Shown: positions 1 to 8,034 of the stretch, piece after piece
How positions within the stretch are numbered: position 1 is the first letter of the stretch
How the letters are laid out: every line of letters starts with the position of its first letter
Assembly (NCBI RefSeq): GCF_001425625.1
Contig: NZ_LMCP01000026.1
Location: forward strand, 1-38,172
Length of the DNA stretch: 38,172 nucleotides
Direction of reading: 5' to 3'
Source: Mesorhizobium sp. Root102
GTDB lineage: Bacteria; Pseudomonadota; Alphaproteobacteria; Rhizobiales; Rhizobiaceae
The notes under the pieces: generated by a model
Database searches by the model: none
What the model saw: the letters and a program-made list of their open reading frames with translations, nothing else
Told to the model about the DNA's origin: nothing
Program-made: the position numbers and the translations under genes

Positions 1-106
1 GCGAAGAGAAGCGAGTGACCCGCGGGGCGACACGGTCCGAAAAAAACGCAACAGGAGCTTGACCTCAACAACCCCAATCAGAGAAGCCTGCTAGAGCGTC
101 GGACTT

Positions 107-559
107 TCATGTGAGTCCATATCCTGCGGCAGCGAAGTAGTTTCTGCATTCTGTTGGAGAGAAAAGATTGCAGATATCGCCAATGGCCTGCCACAGGGCG
201 TCGATGGTCCTGATGGCCTTTGCGCGCAGATGCGCCTTGAGCTTGGCGAAGGCCATTTCGATCGGGTTGAGATCTGAGCTGTAAGGCGGCAGGAAGAGCA
301 GCCATGCACCTCTGGCTCGTATGATCTTCTCGGCGGCAAGGCTCTTGTGGGCAGCAAGATTGTCGAGGATGACCACATCGCCCTTTGCCAGCGTCGGAGC
401 GAGCTGTGTTTCGACGTAGGTTTCGAAGATGCGCCGGTTCATCGGCGTGTCGATGACGAAAGGGGCCGTGAGCCCATGACAGCGCAGCCCGGCGATGAAG
501 GTCTGCGTCTTCCAATGTCCGAACGGTGCCTTTGAGCGCAGCCGTTGGCCCTTCAGGCA
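107..559 (-). pseudogene. IS630-family transposase, C-terminal fragment
   Basis: The minus strand encodes the C-terminal catalytic half of an IS630-type DDE transposase. Visible family features are a GHWKTQTF segment near the truncated end, the VILDNLAAHKS motif with the second catalytic Asp, and LPPYSSDLNPIEMAFAKLK with the final Glu, ending in FAAAGYGLT. Homology begins near base 559 at CLKGQRL and the frame meets a stop at 578-580, so the N-terminal half and first catalytic Asp are missing. No start codon in homologous sequence exists; the Met at 442 is internal. The call rests on motif recognition; I could not define the terminal inverted repeats. It is a remnant, not an active element. 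Confidence 0.85.
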
Positions 560-693
560 GCGGCGGCGCTGGCGGTGTTACTTTCAGTCTTGGTCATGGT
601 GGCGACTTTCGCGGGAATCAGGTGACGTTGAACACCACCAGCCTGCCTTGACCGCCTTCTGTCGGTGAATTAGCAGAACGGACACTACCACTT

Positions 694-1782
694 TTATACA
701 GTTTCATAGGAACCAAGTCGTTCAGAAGGGGGAAAGACGCCGATACCATCGGAGCACCTATTTTCGGGGGGTCGGCTCGTCAACGCAAATGCAGCGAATG
801 ACCGTTGAACCTGTTTCAGATCGAGGCCGTCGACAATGACAACAAGACGTGAGCGACGATCGTTGCTCGGCCATGCCTCCATATGGATCGGGGGATGAAC
901 AAGATGTTGCACGCCATGGATGGCAACCGGACGTTCTTCTCCTGAAATATTCAAGATACCTTTCACCCGAAGGACGCGTTCGCCATGCCTGTTGAGCAGC
1001 ATAGTGAGCCATAGGCCGAACACCGTCCAATCGACTTCTTCCTCCCAGGTCAGGACACAGGACGCGATCGCCGCCGGATGAGCTTGTCCGTCGGCGTTCG
1101 ACAAAACAGCCATTTCTTCGCAAAAGAAACCCGATTGCGATTGCAGCATGCTCCCGCGGGTAGCTAGATCCGGCTCGAAAAGATCCTTGGCACAGAACTG
1201 GGACTGAACATCCAAAATCGTCGCATCCGGATTGATCCGGCGCAACCGGTCTGTAAGGCGTTCGATCTGGCTGTCTTCAACAAGATCGGTCTTGGTTATG
1301 ACCAGCCTGTCGGCAATAGCAACCTGACGGATGCTCTCGATGTATCGGTCGAGTTCGGCCGGCCCGTTCACGGCATCCACCGTTGCCACGACATTACCAG
1401 ACTTGAAATGATGTCTCAGCATTGGGTCAGATTTCAGTGTGGAGAGAACCGGGAATGGATCCGCCAATCCTGTACTTTCAATCACCACCTGCCTGAATGA
1501 CGATATCTGTCCGCGTTCCCGCTTCGAGTACAGATCGCGAATCGCGTCGGCCAATTCGCCGCGCATGGTGCAACACACGCAGCCTGACTGGAGCAGCACC
1601 ATGGTCTCGTCAATCCGCTCGACGAGATGGTGGTCGAGCCCGACTTCGCCAAACTCATTGATGAGGACGGCTGTGTCCGACAGAGCGGGATCGTCCAGCA
1701 GCCGCTTCAGAAGCGTGGTTTTGCCCGAGCCGAGAAACCCTGTCAGCAGATGGACCGGCGTGAACGGCGGTAGCTCAGTCAT
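694..1782 (-). CDS. COG0523/CobW-family GTPase (putative metallochaperone)
   Basis: This 362-residue protein is a G3E-family P-loop GTPase. The Walker A motif GFLGSGKTT lies at residues 15-23, the family metal-binding CVCC motif at 68-71, ESTG at 102-105 and the base-recognition TKTD at 163-166. The C-terminal part (about 245-335) fits the CobW C-terminal domain. Family members load or chaperone metals (zinc, cobalt, the iron of nitrile hydratase), with GTP hydrolysis driving transfer in the cytoplasm. The start overlaps the stop region of the upstream small CxxC gene by 8 bases, so the two are translationally coupled. No metalloenzyme is adjacent; the metal-dependent hydrolases further right are possible but unproven clients. 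Family assignment is secure, substrate is not. Confidence 0.9.
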   Translation of the reverse strand: MTELPPFTPVHLLTGFLGSGKTTLLKRLLDDPALSDTAVLINEFGEVGLDHHLVERIDETMVLLQSGCVCCTMRGELADAIRDLYSKRERGQISSFRQVVIESTGLADPFPVLSTLKSDPMLRHHFKSGNVVATVDAVNGPAELDRYIESIRQVAIADRLVITKTDLVEDSQIERLTDRLRRINPDATILDVQSQFCAKDLFEPDLATRGSMLQSQSGFFCEEMAVLSNADGQAHPAAIASCVLTWEEEVDWTVFGLWLTMLLNRHGERVLRVKGILNISGEERPVAIHGVQHLVHPPIHMEAWPSNDRRSRLVVIVDGLDLKQVQRSFAAFALTSRPPENRCSDGIGVFPPSERLGSYETV

Positions 1783-2107
1783 CGCGGCCGGCTTCTACGC
1801 TTGCGATGATATCAGCATTTAGCGGGTCGCAGGTCTTGCCCGAAAGACGCTCGGCGGCCCGCCATAAGTGGCCGAGATCGCTGATGATCTCCGTCTTGCC
1901 GGTTCGCGTTGAAATGACGAACGACGTGCCTTGCCAATCCGCCAGCTGCATGCCGAAAGAGGCTAGGATGCGGTTCGCAATCCTAACTCGATTGGCCCGC
2001 TCACGGCGCCGATCAACATTTTCGACGTTGCGCGTGTAAACGCCGGGCCGGGCCACAGCATCTGTCCAATGTTCGTTGCTGCCCAGAACGCCGCATAGCG
2101 AGCACAT
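1775..2107 (-). CDS. Small conserved CxxC protein coupled to CobW-type GTPase
   Basis: A 110-residue protein beginning MCSLCGVLG, so a CxxC pair sits at residues 2-5 right after the start. The rest is basic and mostly polar, without a signal peptide or membrane segment. The start follows an AAGGGG ribosome-binding site about 6 bases before the ATG at 2107. It overlaps the downstream GTPase gene by 8 bases, the mark of a translationally coupled pair. I recall similar short proteins starting with a CxLCGVLG motif beside COG0523 GTPases in rhizobia, but know no tested function. The N-terminal cysteines would suit metal binding, perhaps as partner or target of the GTPase; that is inference. Confidence 0.75.
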   Translation of the reverse strand: MCSLCGVLGSNEHWTDAVARPGVYTRNVENVDRRRERANRVRIANRILASFGMQLADWQGTSFVISTRTGKTEIISDLGHLWRAAERLSGKTCDPLNADIIASVEAGRDD

Positions 2108-2328
2108 GATCTGCCCCTTGGGTTAAAGCCTGGAAACCCGTCGATCCCGACACGTTTCACGTATATCCTCTACAGGTGGTGTCAGGCACGCCAATACCAA
2201 GGCCCTGCCTGGTTAAATAGGAGTCCTGCGGAAATAAGGATGCGACCGCTGTTCCCAGCAGGATTGATGGAATGAACCAGACAGCGGAATCATCAGATCC
2301 ATCCGGTCAGGCAATTAAAACGAATTGA

Positions 2329-2350
2329 CCAGGGACCGCGCGGTCCCTGG
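2329..2350 (-). terminator. Perfect hairpin after the deacetylase-fold gene
   Basis: A perfect 22-base palindrome with arm CCAGGGACCGC lies 16 bases past the stop of the minus-strand hydrolase gene. On the minus strand it is followed within a few bases by a T-rich stretch (TCGTTTTAATT), as in an intrinsic terminator. It would end the eight-gene minus-strand operon. Folding is inferred from the sequence. Confidence 0.65.
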
Positions 2351-2366
2351 CCATGCTGAGGCCGGC

Positions 2367-3266
2367 TCAGGACTTCGGACGTGCTTTACCGCTGCGCGGG
2401 AAACGCTTGCCGAAATCAGCCGCGATCTCTTCCATCCTGACGAACTTCACGCCGTCGAAGCCCTTCATGTAGTCATAGAGCCGTTCGTGCATCTTCAGCA
2501 CATGCGGCTTGCCCGACACGTCAGGATGAATAGTCAGCGGGAACACGGCATAGTCATAGTTCTCGTAGACCCAGTCGAACTGGTCGCGCCACATCTGCTC
2601 GATATCGCGCGGGTTGACGAAGCCGTGGCTGTTGGGTGAAGCCTTGATGAACATCATCGGCGGCAGGTCGTCGAGATACCAGGATGCGGGTATCTCGATG
2701 AGATCTGTTTCTTCGCCCTGCGAATAAGGCTTCATCCAGCTGGACGGATGCTTGGAATAGTCGATCTTCGTCCACTGATCGCCGACCGTCACATAGTAGG
2801 GGTGATGGTCGTTGTGCATAAGGGAGTGATCGTAGAGCAGGCCCTTCTGCTTCAACAGCTCATTGGTTTTCGAGCCGAACTCCCACCAGGGAGCGACATA
2901 GCCACGAGGCGCCTTGCCGGAAAGCTTGGTGATCAAGTCGACGCATTTGTTGAAGACGGCCTCTTCCTGCTCGGGCGACATGGCGATCGGATTCTCGTGG
3001 CTGTAGCCATGCATGCCTATCTCGTGGCCGGCGTCGGCCACTTCCTTCATCTCGTCCCAAAAGCTCTCGATGGAATGACCGGGGATGAACCATGTGGTCT
3101 TGATTCCCCACTTTTCGAACATGCGAAGCAGGCGGAGGCTGCCGACCTTGCCTGCGAAGGTGCCACGAGAGATGTCGCAAGGGCTGTCCTCACCGCCGTA
3201 GGAACCTAACCAGCCGGCGACAGCGTCAACGTCAACTCCGTAGGATACAAACATTTCTTTCGGCAT
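2367..3266 (-). CDS. Polysaccharide-deacetylase-fold hydrolase (cyclic imide hydrolase / PuuE-like)
   Basis: A 299-residue cytoplasmic protein of the NodB-homology (carbohydrate esterase 4) fold, without signal peptide. It has the D-x-D motif (D12, D14), the metal-ligand HGYSH motif (H86, H90), the APWWEF region (125-130) and a C-terminal HPDVSG (H247). Length and the N-terminal VDVDAVAGWLGSYGG block resemble the branch that includes bacterial cyclic imide hydrolases, a Helicobacter deacetylase homologue and the allantoinase PuuE, rather than secreted chitin deacetylases. Absence of an export signal favours a small cyclic amide or imide as substrate. AGGAAG precedes the ATG. It is the last gene of the ABC-SDR-GntR operon, 41 bases after gntR. 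The fold is sure; the substrate is inferred. Confidence 0.85.
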   Translation of the reverse strand: MPKEMFVSYGVDVDAVAGWLGSYGGEDSPCDISRGTFAGKVGSLRLLRMFEKWGIKTTWFIPGHSIESFWDEMKEVADAGHEIGMHGYSHENPIAMSPEQEEAVFNKCVDLITKLSGKAPRGYVAPWWEFGSKTNELLKQKGLLYDHSLMHNDHHPYYVTVGDQWTKIDYSKHPSSWMKPYSQGEETDLIEIPASWYLDDLPPMMFIKASPNSHGFVNPRDIEQMWRDQFDWVYENYDYAVFPLTIHPDVSGKPHVLKMHERLYDYMKGFDGVKFVRMEEIAADFGKRFPRSGKARPKS

Positions 3267-3307
3267 CTCTCTTCCTTTCGTTGCTCATGTCCCCGGCCGA
3301 AGGGTGT

Positions 3308-4069
3308 CTATGGCAGTTGCGAGGGTGGAAGACCGGCCCGGCTTCCCGCCATGCTGATATGCTTGCGCATGTAGTAGTTGGCGCCATCGGGATCGCCCAT
3401 GGCAATCGCCTCCAGGATGCGGTCATGCTCCTGCACTGCAAACAGCAGATTACCCCGCCGCTCGGTGGGCAGGCGCTGACTCTCGAGCAGCACGCTCGCA
3501 AAAGTCTGGTGCATGTCCACCAGCAGCTTGTTGCGCGAGATACGCATGATCAGGTTGTGGAAATCGAAGTCCGCCTGCGCGTAGGCATTGAGGTCCTTTT
3601 CGCGCGCCGCGTTGCGAAAGGTGGCCGTGCATTCCTTCAAGTCGGCGATCTCCTGATTGGTATGGGTCAGCGCCGCGAGTTCGGCCGCGTAGGATTCGAC
3701 GATGTAGCGGAATTGATAGACCTCGCTCAGCGAATAGCGCGCCGCGAAGCGCCAGGACGGAGTCGCAGGTGCGCCGGAAGGGTCAGCACAGACGAAGCCT
3801 CGCCCCCCCTCGCGCGCCACGATCTCGCCGATGGTGGCCAGGATTGACAGAGCCTCACGCAGCGTGGCGCGGCTCACACTGAGGTCACGTGCCAGGTCGC
3901 GTTGTGGCGGCAGCGTATCGCCCGGTCGCAACCTCCCGTCGCGGATCATCGATCGCAGGGCGGCCACCGTTGCCTGAGCCACACCTACGCTGGCTTCCCG
4001 GCGCTCGCGCGGCAGGTCGGGCGACGGTGAAGGCGCCGTTCCATCATCATTGAGATCGAGTTTCATCAT
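3308..4069 (-). CDS. GntR-family transcriptional regulator, FadR/FCD type
   Basis: A 253-residue regulator with an N-terminal winged helix-turn-helix (about residues 30-92; PPQRDLARDLSVSRATLREAL is the recognition region) and a C-terminal FCD ligand domain. The FCD metal ligands are visible: D167, H171, H215 and H237. The frame stays open upstream to 4168, but the ATG at 4069 (or 4066) follows GGAG at good distance and gives a usual family length; the longer version would overlap the SDR gene. FCD regulators bind TGGT-N3-ACCA-type palindromes and release DNA on binding a carboxylate or amino acid. Such palindromes lie at 10734-10870 between the two operons of this module, so it probably represses both and itself. 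Confidence 0.9.
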   Translation of the reverse strand: MMKLDLNDDGTAPSPSPDLPRERREASVGVAQATVAALRSMIRDGRLRPGDTLPPQRDLARDLSVSRATLREALSILATIGEIVAREGGRGFVCADPSGAPATPSWRFAARYSLSEVYQFRYIVESYAAELAALTHTNQEIADLKECTATFRNAAREKDLNAYAQADFDFHNLIMRISRNKLLVDMHQTFASVLLESQRLPTERRGNLLFAVQEHDRILEAIAMGDPDGANYYMRKHISMAGSRAGLPPSQLP

Positions 4070-4154
4070 GGCTTTGGCTCCAGCTTCAGCAGAAATTGTC
4101 GCCACATAGCTAGAACAAGATACATTTGGATGGAACCATTCAGCTGGCGGTTGA

Positions 4155-4904
4155 TCAGAGCATGACATCGCCGCCGTTCGGATTCATGGTCGCGCCGATG
4201 TAGTAAGCCCCCTCCTCCGACGCCAACAGCACGGCCGTGGGCGCGATCTCGTCGACATGGCCTGCGCGACCGATCGGCAGTTCGCCGAGCTTGCGCTTCT
4301 TCCATTCCTCCGGCAGCGCCTTGAAGAGCTCCGTTTCGATGGGGCCGGGACAGATGGCATTTACGGTTATGCCGTCGCGCGCCACCTCGTAAGCGAGCGA
4401 ACGGGTGAAGCCGATGACGCCTGCCTTGGCGGCCGCATAGTGCGCCATTTCCGGCGCCCCCTTGTGACCGAGCTGCGAGGCGATATTGATGATGCGGCCG
4501 AATTTGCGGGAAATCATCGGCTTCAGAACCGCACGCGTGCAAAGAAAGACGCTGCGAAGGTTCACGGCCATCATCTGGTCCCACATGGCGGTGCTCATTT
4601 CGGCAACGACGGACGTCGTGTCGATGCCGGCATTGTTGACCAGTATGTCGATCTGGCCGAGCGCCGCCTCCGCCTTCTTGACGGCTGCCTCGACCTGCGC
4701 CTCGTCGCTGACGTCAGCCGCGACGGCGAAAGTTTTGACGCCAAAAGCCGCAAGTGCTGCGGTGCGTGCTTCGGCAGCATCGAGTTTCAGATCGAGAACG
4801 GCGACGTCCGCGCCTTCGCGCGCGAAGGCCGTGGCAATAGCGCCGCCGATGCCGCGGGCACCGCCGGTGACCAGTGCTTTTTTTCCTGTGAGACGTCCTG
4901 ACAT
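4155..4904 (-). CDS. Short-chain dehydrogenase/reductase (FabG-like)
   Basis: A 249-residue classical SDR. The nucleotide-binding TGGARGIG lies at residues 13-20, NNAG at 90-93, and the catalytic triad is S143, Y156 (YAAAK) and K160; CPGPIETELF follows near 184. The frame opens at 4961, but the ATG at 4904 has a GAGAGAGC ribosome-binding site and begins MSGRLTGKKALVTGG, the normal SDR start. It lies 31 bases after the ATPase gene within the operon, so it likely oxidises or reduces a hydroxyl or keto group of the imported compound with NAD(P). Resemblance to 3-oxoacyl-ACP reductase is a family-level similarity; a catabolic role fits the context better than fatty acid synthesis. Confidence 0.88.
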   Translation of the reverse strand: MSGRLTGKKALVTGGARGIGGAIATAFAREGADVAVLDLKLDAAEARTAALAAFGVKTFAVAADVSDEAQVEAAVKKAEAALGQIDILVNNAGIDTTSVVAEMSTAMWDQMMAVNLRSVFLCTRAVLKPMISRKFGRIINIASQLGHKGAPEMAHYAAAKAGVIGFTRSLAYEVARDGITVNAICPGPIETELFKALPEEWKKRKLGELPIGRAGHVDEIAPTAVLLASEEGAYYIGATMNPNGGDVML

Positions 4905-4935
4905 GCTTGCTCTCTCGATTTCGTGGTTGGCTTGA

Positions 4936-5991
4936 CTATTGGAGCGATGGGGCGACGCCACTGGGCACGGCGCGGCCGAGGATGCGCTCGGCTTCCTTCA
5001 TGAACACGTTGAAGGTGTCGGACGCTGGCACCGAAGCGGCGACATCGTCGTGGCGGAAGCAATGTACCGTGTGCCGTTCGCCGACCGTTTCGGCCGGCGG
5101 CATCTCATGGCGGCAGCGGTCGATCACGAACGGGCAACGCGACGCCAGGAAGCACCCATTCGGCAGGTTGATCGGGCTCGGGATCTCGCCCTTGAGGCTG
5201 ACGCTGCTTTCGATCTTCAAGTGCGGATGGGGCAGCATGACTGACGACAGCAGGCCGCTGGAATAGGGGTGCTGCGGGCGATTGAAGACCGTCTCGGCGC
5301 TGCCCTGCTCCACGATCATGCCCAGATACATCACCGCGACACGGTGGCTGATGAAGCGCACCGTGGACAGGTCGTGGGAGATGAACAGGTAGGCGGTGTT
5401 ACGCTCGCTCTGGATGCGCCGCAGGAGGTCGATGATCTCGGCGCGCGCCGTTGGGTCGAGCGCGGAAGTTGGTTCGTCGAGGACCACCAGTTCCGGCTCC
5501 GTGACCATCGCACGCGCTATGCCGACACGCTGCTGTTGTCCGGAGGACAGCTCGGAAGGATAGGCGTCCAGCAGATCCGGATTCAATCGCACCAGGCGCA
5601 AAGCATCGGCAGTCCGGCGGCGCCTTGTTTCGCGGTCGAGCTTGAGCGGCAAAAGCGGCTCGCTGATCGTATCGCCGATCTTCATGCGCGGATCGAGCGA
5701 CTCGTTAGGCTCCTGGAATACGAGCTGAATCTTGCCTGCCAGTTTGGCCTTGTGCTGCTGGCGCTGTGCGAGGTCGGTGCCGCGAAATCGGATGGTTCCG
5801 GCGGTCGGCTCGATCAGGCCGACGATGCAGCGACCGACCGTGGTCTTGCCCGAACCGCTCTCGCCTACAAGCCCGAGGGTCTCGCCGGGCTCGACGGTCA
5901 GACTGATGCCGTTGATCGCCTGCACCACCTGCTTTGAGCCGGCAATGGGGAAGCGCTTATACAGATTGTCTATGGTCAGGACCGCGCTCAT
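4936..5991 (-). CDS. Oligopeptide/dipeptide-type ABC transporter ATPase (DppF/OppF-like)
   Basis: A 351-residue nucleotide-binding subunit of a peptide-type importer. Walker A GESGSGKTT is at 43-51, the Q-loop glutamine is present (VFQEP), the signature LSSGQQQR is at 148-155, Walker B LVVLDEP at 168-174, and the switch histidine is intact (ISHD). The C-terminal oligopeptide-transporter domain has the cysteine-containing LASRCPFVIDRC block of DppF/OppF proteins. The ATG at 5991 overlaps the stop of the upstream ATPase gene (ATGA), showing coupling; the longer frame start at 6069 lies inside that gene. It powers the adjacent permeases. All catalytic motifs look normal, unlike its partner. Confidence 0.92.
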   Translation of the reverse strand: MSAVLTIDNLYKRFPIAGSKQVVQAINGISLTVEPGETLGLVGESGSGKTTVGRCIVGLIEPTAGTIRFRGTDLAQRQQHKAKLAGKIQLVFQEPNESLDPRMKIGDTISEPLLPLKLDRETRRRRTADALRLVRLNPDLLDAYPSELSSGQQQRVGIARAMVTEPELVVLDEPTSALDPTARAEIIDLLRRIQSERNTAYLFISHDLSTVRFISHRVAVMYLGMIVEQGSAETVFNRPQHPYSSGLLSSVMLPHPHLKIESSVSLKGEIPSPINLPNGCFLASRCPFVIDRCRHEMPPAETVGERHTVHCFRHDDVAASVPASDTFNVFMKEAERILGRAVPSGVAPSLQ

Positions 5992-7022
5992 GCATGCCTC
6001 ACGGGGAAATAGCAGCGGACAAAGTGCCCGGGCCCGATCTCGGCCAAAGGCGGCCGCAGCGTGCGGCAAACCGGCTGGGCAATGGGACAGCGATCGGCAT
6101 ATTGACAGCCGGCACTTCTTTCGCGTCGCCTGTCGGTGTCCGGAACAGTCCAGCTGTCGCGCAGCTTGGGGCTATGCGAGAAGGCCGCAAGCAGCATCAG
6201 CGTGTATGGATGTGCCGGCTCCAGGAAGAGCGGTTCGCGCGGGGCAATCTCGACGATCTCGCCTGAGAAAAGCACGGCGATGCGATCGCAGAAATGCGCG
6301 GTGATGCCGACGTCGCGGCTGATGAACAGCATAGCGCTGCCATGCTCGGCCGCAAGCTTGGCGAGCAGTGCCAAGATCTGCGCCTGCACGGTGACGTCGA
6401 GGCCGCTGGTCGCGTCGTCGGAAATGACGAAAGCGGGGCTGCAAATGAGGGCCATGGCGATGACAACGCGTTGCGCCATGCCGCCGGATAGTTCGTGTGG
6501 ATAGGCATCCATGCGCCGCTCCGGGTCCGGTATCTGCACCTCGCGGAGGATCTCCAGCGCCATACGGCGCGCCTCTTTGCCTGCGACGCCGAGATGGATT
6601 TTCGCCATCGAAGCGATCTGGTCGCCGACCTTGAGCAAAGGGTTGAGTTCGGCGCGCGGATTGGGCACCACGACCGAGAGCCGGCGGCCGCGAAGACGTC
6701 GGAGTTCGGATTCGGACAGGCTGAGGATTTGCCGACCCTCGAAATGGACTTCGCCCCCGGCAATGCGGCCCGGCGACGGCGGCAGGCCGAGGATTGAACG
6801 GGCAAGCGTTGTCTTGCCCGCTCCGCTCTCGCCAACCAAGCCTACGATCTCGCCCGGCTGCACGGCGAGGTCGATGCCCTTCAGCACCGCCTTCGGCTCG
6901 GCGCCACCGGACGGGAATGTCACGCGCAGGTTCCTGATGTCGATCAACGGCGGCTTGTCGCCACCAGCGGAGGCGTTGCGCGTATTACTTATGACTTCTG
7001 CTGCGCCCAATGACATTCTCAC
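5988..7022 (-). CDS. Peptide-type ABC transporter ATPase with degenerate catalytic motifs (DppD/OppD-like)
   Basis: A 344-residue partner ATPase. Walker A GESGAGKTT (64-72) and signature LSGGMAQR (178-185) are intact, but three catalytic positions depart from consensus. The Q-loop glutamine is replaced by P120 (VVPNPRAELNP), the Walker B glutamate by D203 (FVISDDATSGLD), and the switch histidine by R236 (FISRDVG). It should still bind ATP but form one weak hydrolytic site in a heterodimer with the intact neighbour. The first possible start is GTG at 7022; ATG at 7016 is an alternative, neither with a strong ribosome-binding site. It ends in the ATGA overlap with dppF. Family is certain; asymmetric catalysis is inference. 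Confidence 0.9.
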   Translation of the reverse strand: MRMSLGAAEVISNTRNASAGGDKPPLIDIRNLRVTFPSGGAEPKAVLKGIDLAVQPGEIVGLVGESGAGKTTLARSILGLPPSPGRIAGGEVHFEGRQILSLSESELRRLRGRRLSVVVPNPRAELNPLLKVGDQIASMAKIHLGVAGKEARRMALEILREVQIPDPERRMDAYPHELSGGMAQRVVIAMALICSPAFVISDDATSGLDVTVQAQILALLAKLAAEHGSAMLFISRDVGITAHFCDRIAVLFSGEIVEIAPREPLFLEPAHPYTLMLLAAFSHSPKLRDSWTVPDTDRRRERSAGCQYADRCPIAQPVCRTLRPPLAEIGPGHFVRCYFPVRHA

Positions 7023-7023
7023 A

Positions 7024-8034
7024 TTAGTTGCTGATACGCGGGTCGAGCAGGAAATAGATGAGGTCGACCGCGATGTAGACGATAAGGGAAAAGATGGCGG
7101 AGAAGAGCACGAAGCCCAGAACCGGATAGATGTCCGAGTTCAGCACACCCTGGACCGCGTACTGCCCTGCGCCACCCCACGAGAACACGATCTCGACGAG
7201 CACCGCACCGCCGATCAAGAAGCCGTAAAGCACGCTGATAATGGTGACGATCGATGGCAATGCATTGCGCAGCGCATGGCGCACCACAAGGTTCTGCGGC
7301 ACCCCACACAAAACTTCAAAACGGCTGAAATCCGATTCCAGCATCTTCTCCATCGTGGCCTGCGTCATCTTCAGGATGGGACCGGCATTCAGGAGGCCAA
7401 GCGTCAGCACTGGCAGGACCAGGTGCGCGCAGGCGGACCAGAAGGCCTGCAGGTCGCCGGCGAGAAGCGCGTCGATGGTGAGAGCCCCTGTGACTGGCAG
7501 CGGCGGTATGACGATCATGTCAATACGGCCGAGCGGCGCAGGCGCCCAGCCGAGCACGGTATAGAAGATGAAGATGAGAACCAGAGCGAACCAGAAGTCC
7601 GGCAGCGCACCCGCACTGAGGCCGTAGAGATCCGCCAGGCGCGCCACCCAGCCGTTCGGCTTGCGCGCCGCATATACGCCCAGTGTAACCCCGACTACGA
7701 TGGCCAGAAGCAGCGAAAGCGTGACGAGTTCAAGGGTGGCCGGGAAGCGCTGAAGCAGATCCTCGAGCACTGGCCGCGTCGTCTGCCAGGAAGTCCCCAG
7801 GTCGCCATGCAAGAGATTGCGCACATAGATCAGGAACTGCATATAAAGAGGCTGGTCGAGCCCGAGCTGCTGCCGCAGTGAGGCGATCGCCGAAGGCGTT
7901 GCCGTCGGGCCGAGCATCAGCACAGCGGGGTCACCCGGAATGCTCTTCACCAGCAGGAAGCTGACGAGCACGATGCCTAGCAACTGAGGGATGACGAAAA
8001 TCAGGCGCTTGGCGAGATAAGCGAGGATGCGCAT
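7024..8034 (-). CDS. Peptide-type ABC transporter permease (DppB-like)
   Basis: A 336-residue inner-membrane permease of the DppB/OppB type. It starts MRILAYLAKRLIFVIPQLLGIVL, the typical first transmembrane helix, followed by the periplasmic PGDPAVLMLGPTATPSAI segment, and further hydrophobic segments consistent with six membrane spans. The cytoplasmic coupling region lies near the GVPQNLVVRHALRNALPSIV stretch (about residue 240-260), a recognisable EAA-type loop. The ATG shares one base with the stop of dppC (TGATG), so the two permeases are coupled. With DppC it forms the translocation channel. Confidence 0.92.
   Translation of the reverse strand: MRILAYLAKRLIFVIPQLLGIVLVSFLLVKSIPGDPAVLMLGPTATPSAIASLRQQLGLDQPLYMQFLIYVRNLLHGDLGTSWQTTRPVLEDLLQRFPATLELVTLSLLLAIVVGVTLGVYAARKPNGWVARLADLYGLSAGALPDFWFALVLIFIFYTVLGWAPAPLGRIDMIVIPPLPVTGALTIDALLAGDLQAFWSACAHLVLPVLTLGLLNAGPILKMTQATMEKMLESDFSRFEVLCGVPQNLVVRHALRNALPSIVTIISVLYGFLIGGAVLVEIVFSWGGAGQYAVQGVLNSDIYPVLGFVLFSAIFSLIVYIAVDLIYFLLDPRISN

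Noticed and set aside
1..93. Open frame at the left window edge and a TTGACCTCAAC string resembling a promoter or a metal-regulator site
   Set aside because: Too short and without recognisable protein; the string lacks a palindromic partner.
553..597. Minus-strand mini-ORF reading MTKTESNTASAAAA next to the IS630 fragment
   Set aside because: Only 14 residues, alanine-rich, overlapping the fragment junction; no resemblance strong enough to call a gene start.
4130..4139. ATGGAACCAT upstream of gntR as a further FadR-type operator
   Set aside because: Half-sites are too close together and the spacing does not match the TGGT-N3-ACCA class.
6511..7881. 456-residue plus-strand open frame opposite the peptide transporter genes
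   Set aside because: Composition rich in Arg, Glu and Asp, typical of antisense reading of GC-rich genes; no family features, and the minus-strand genes are certain.
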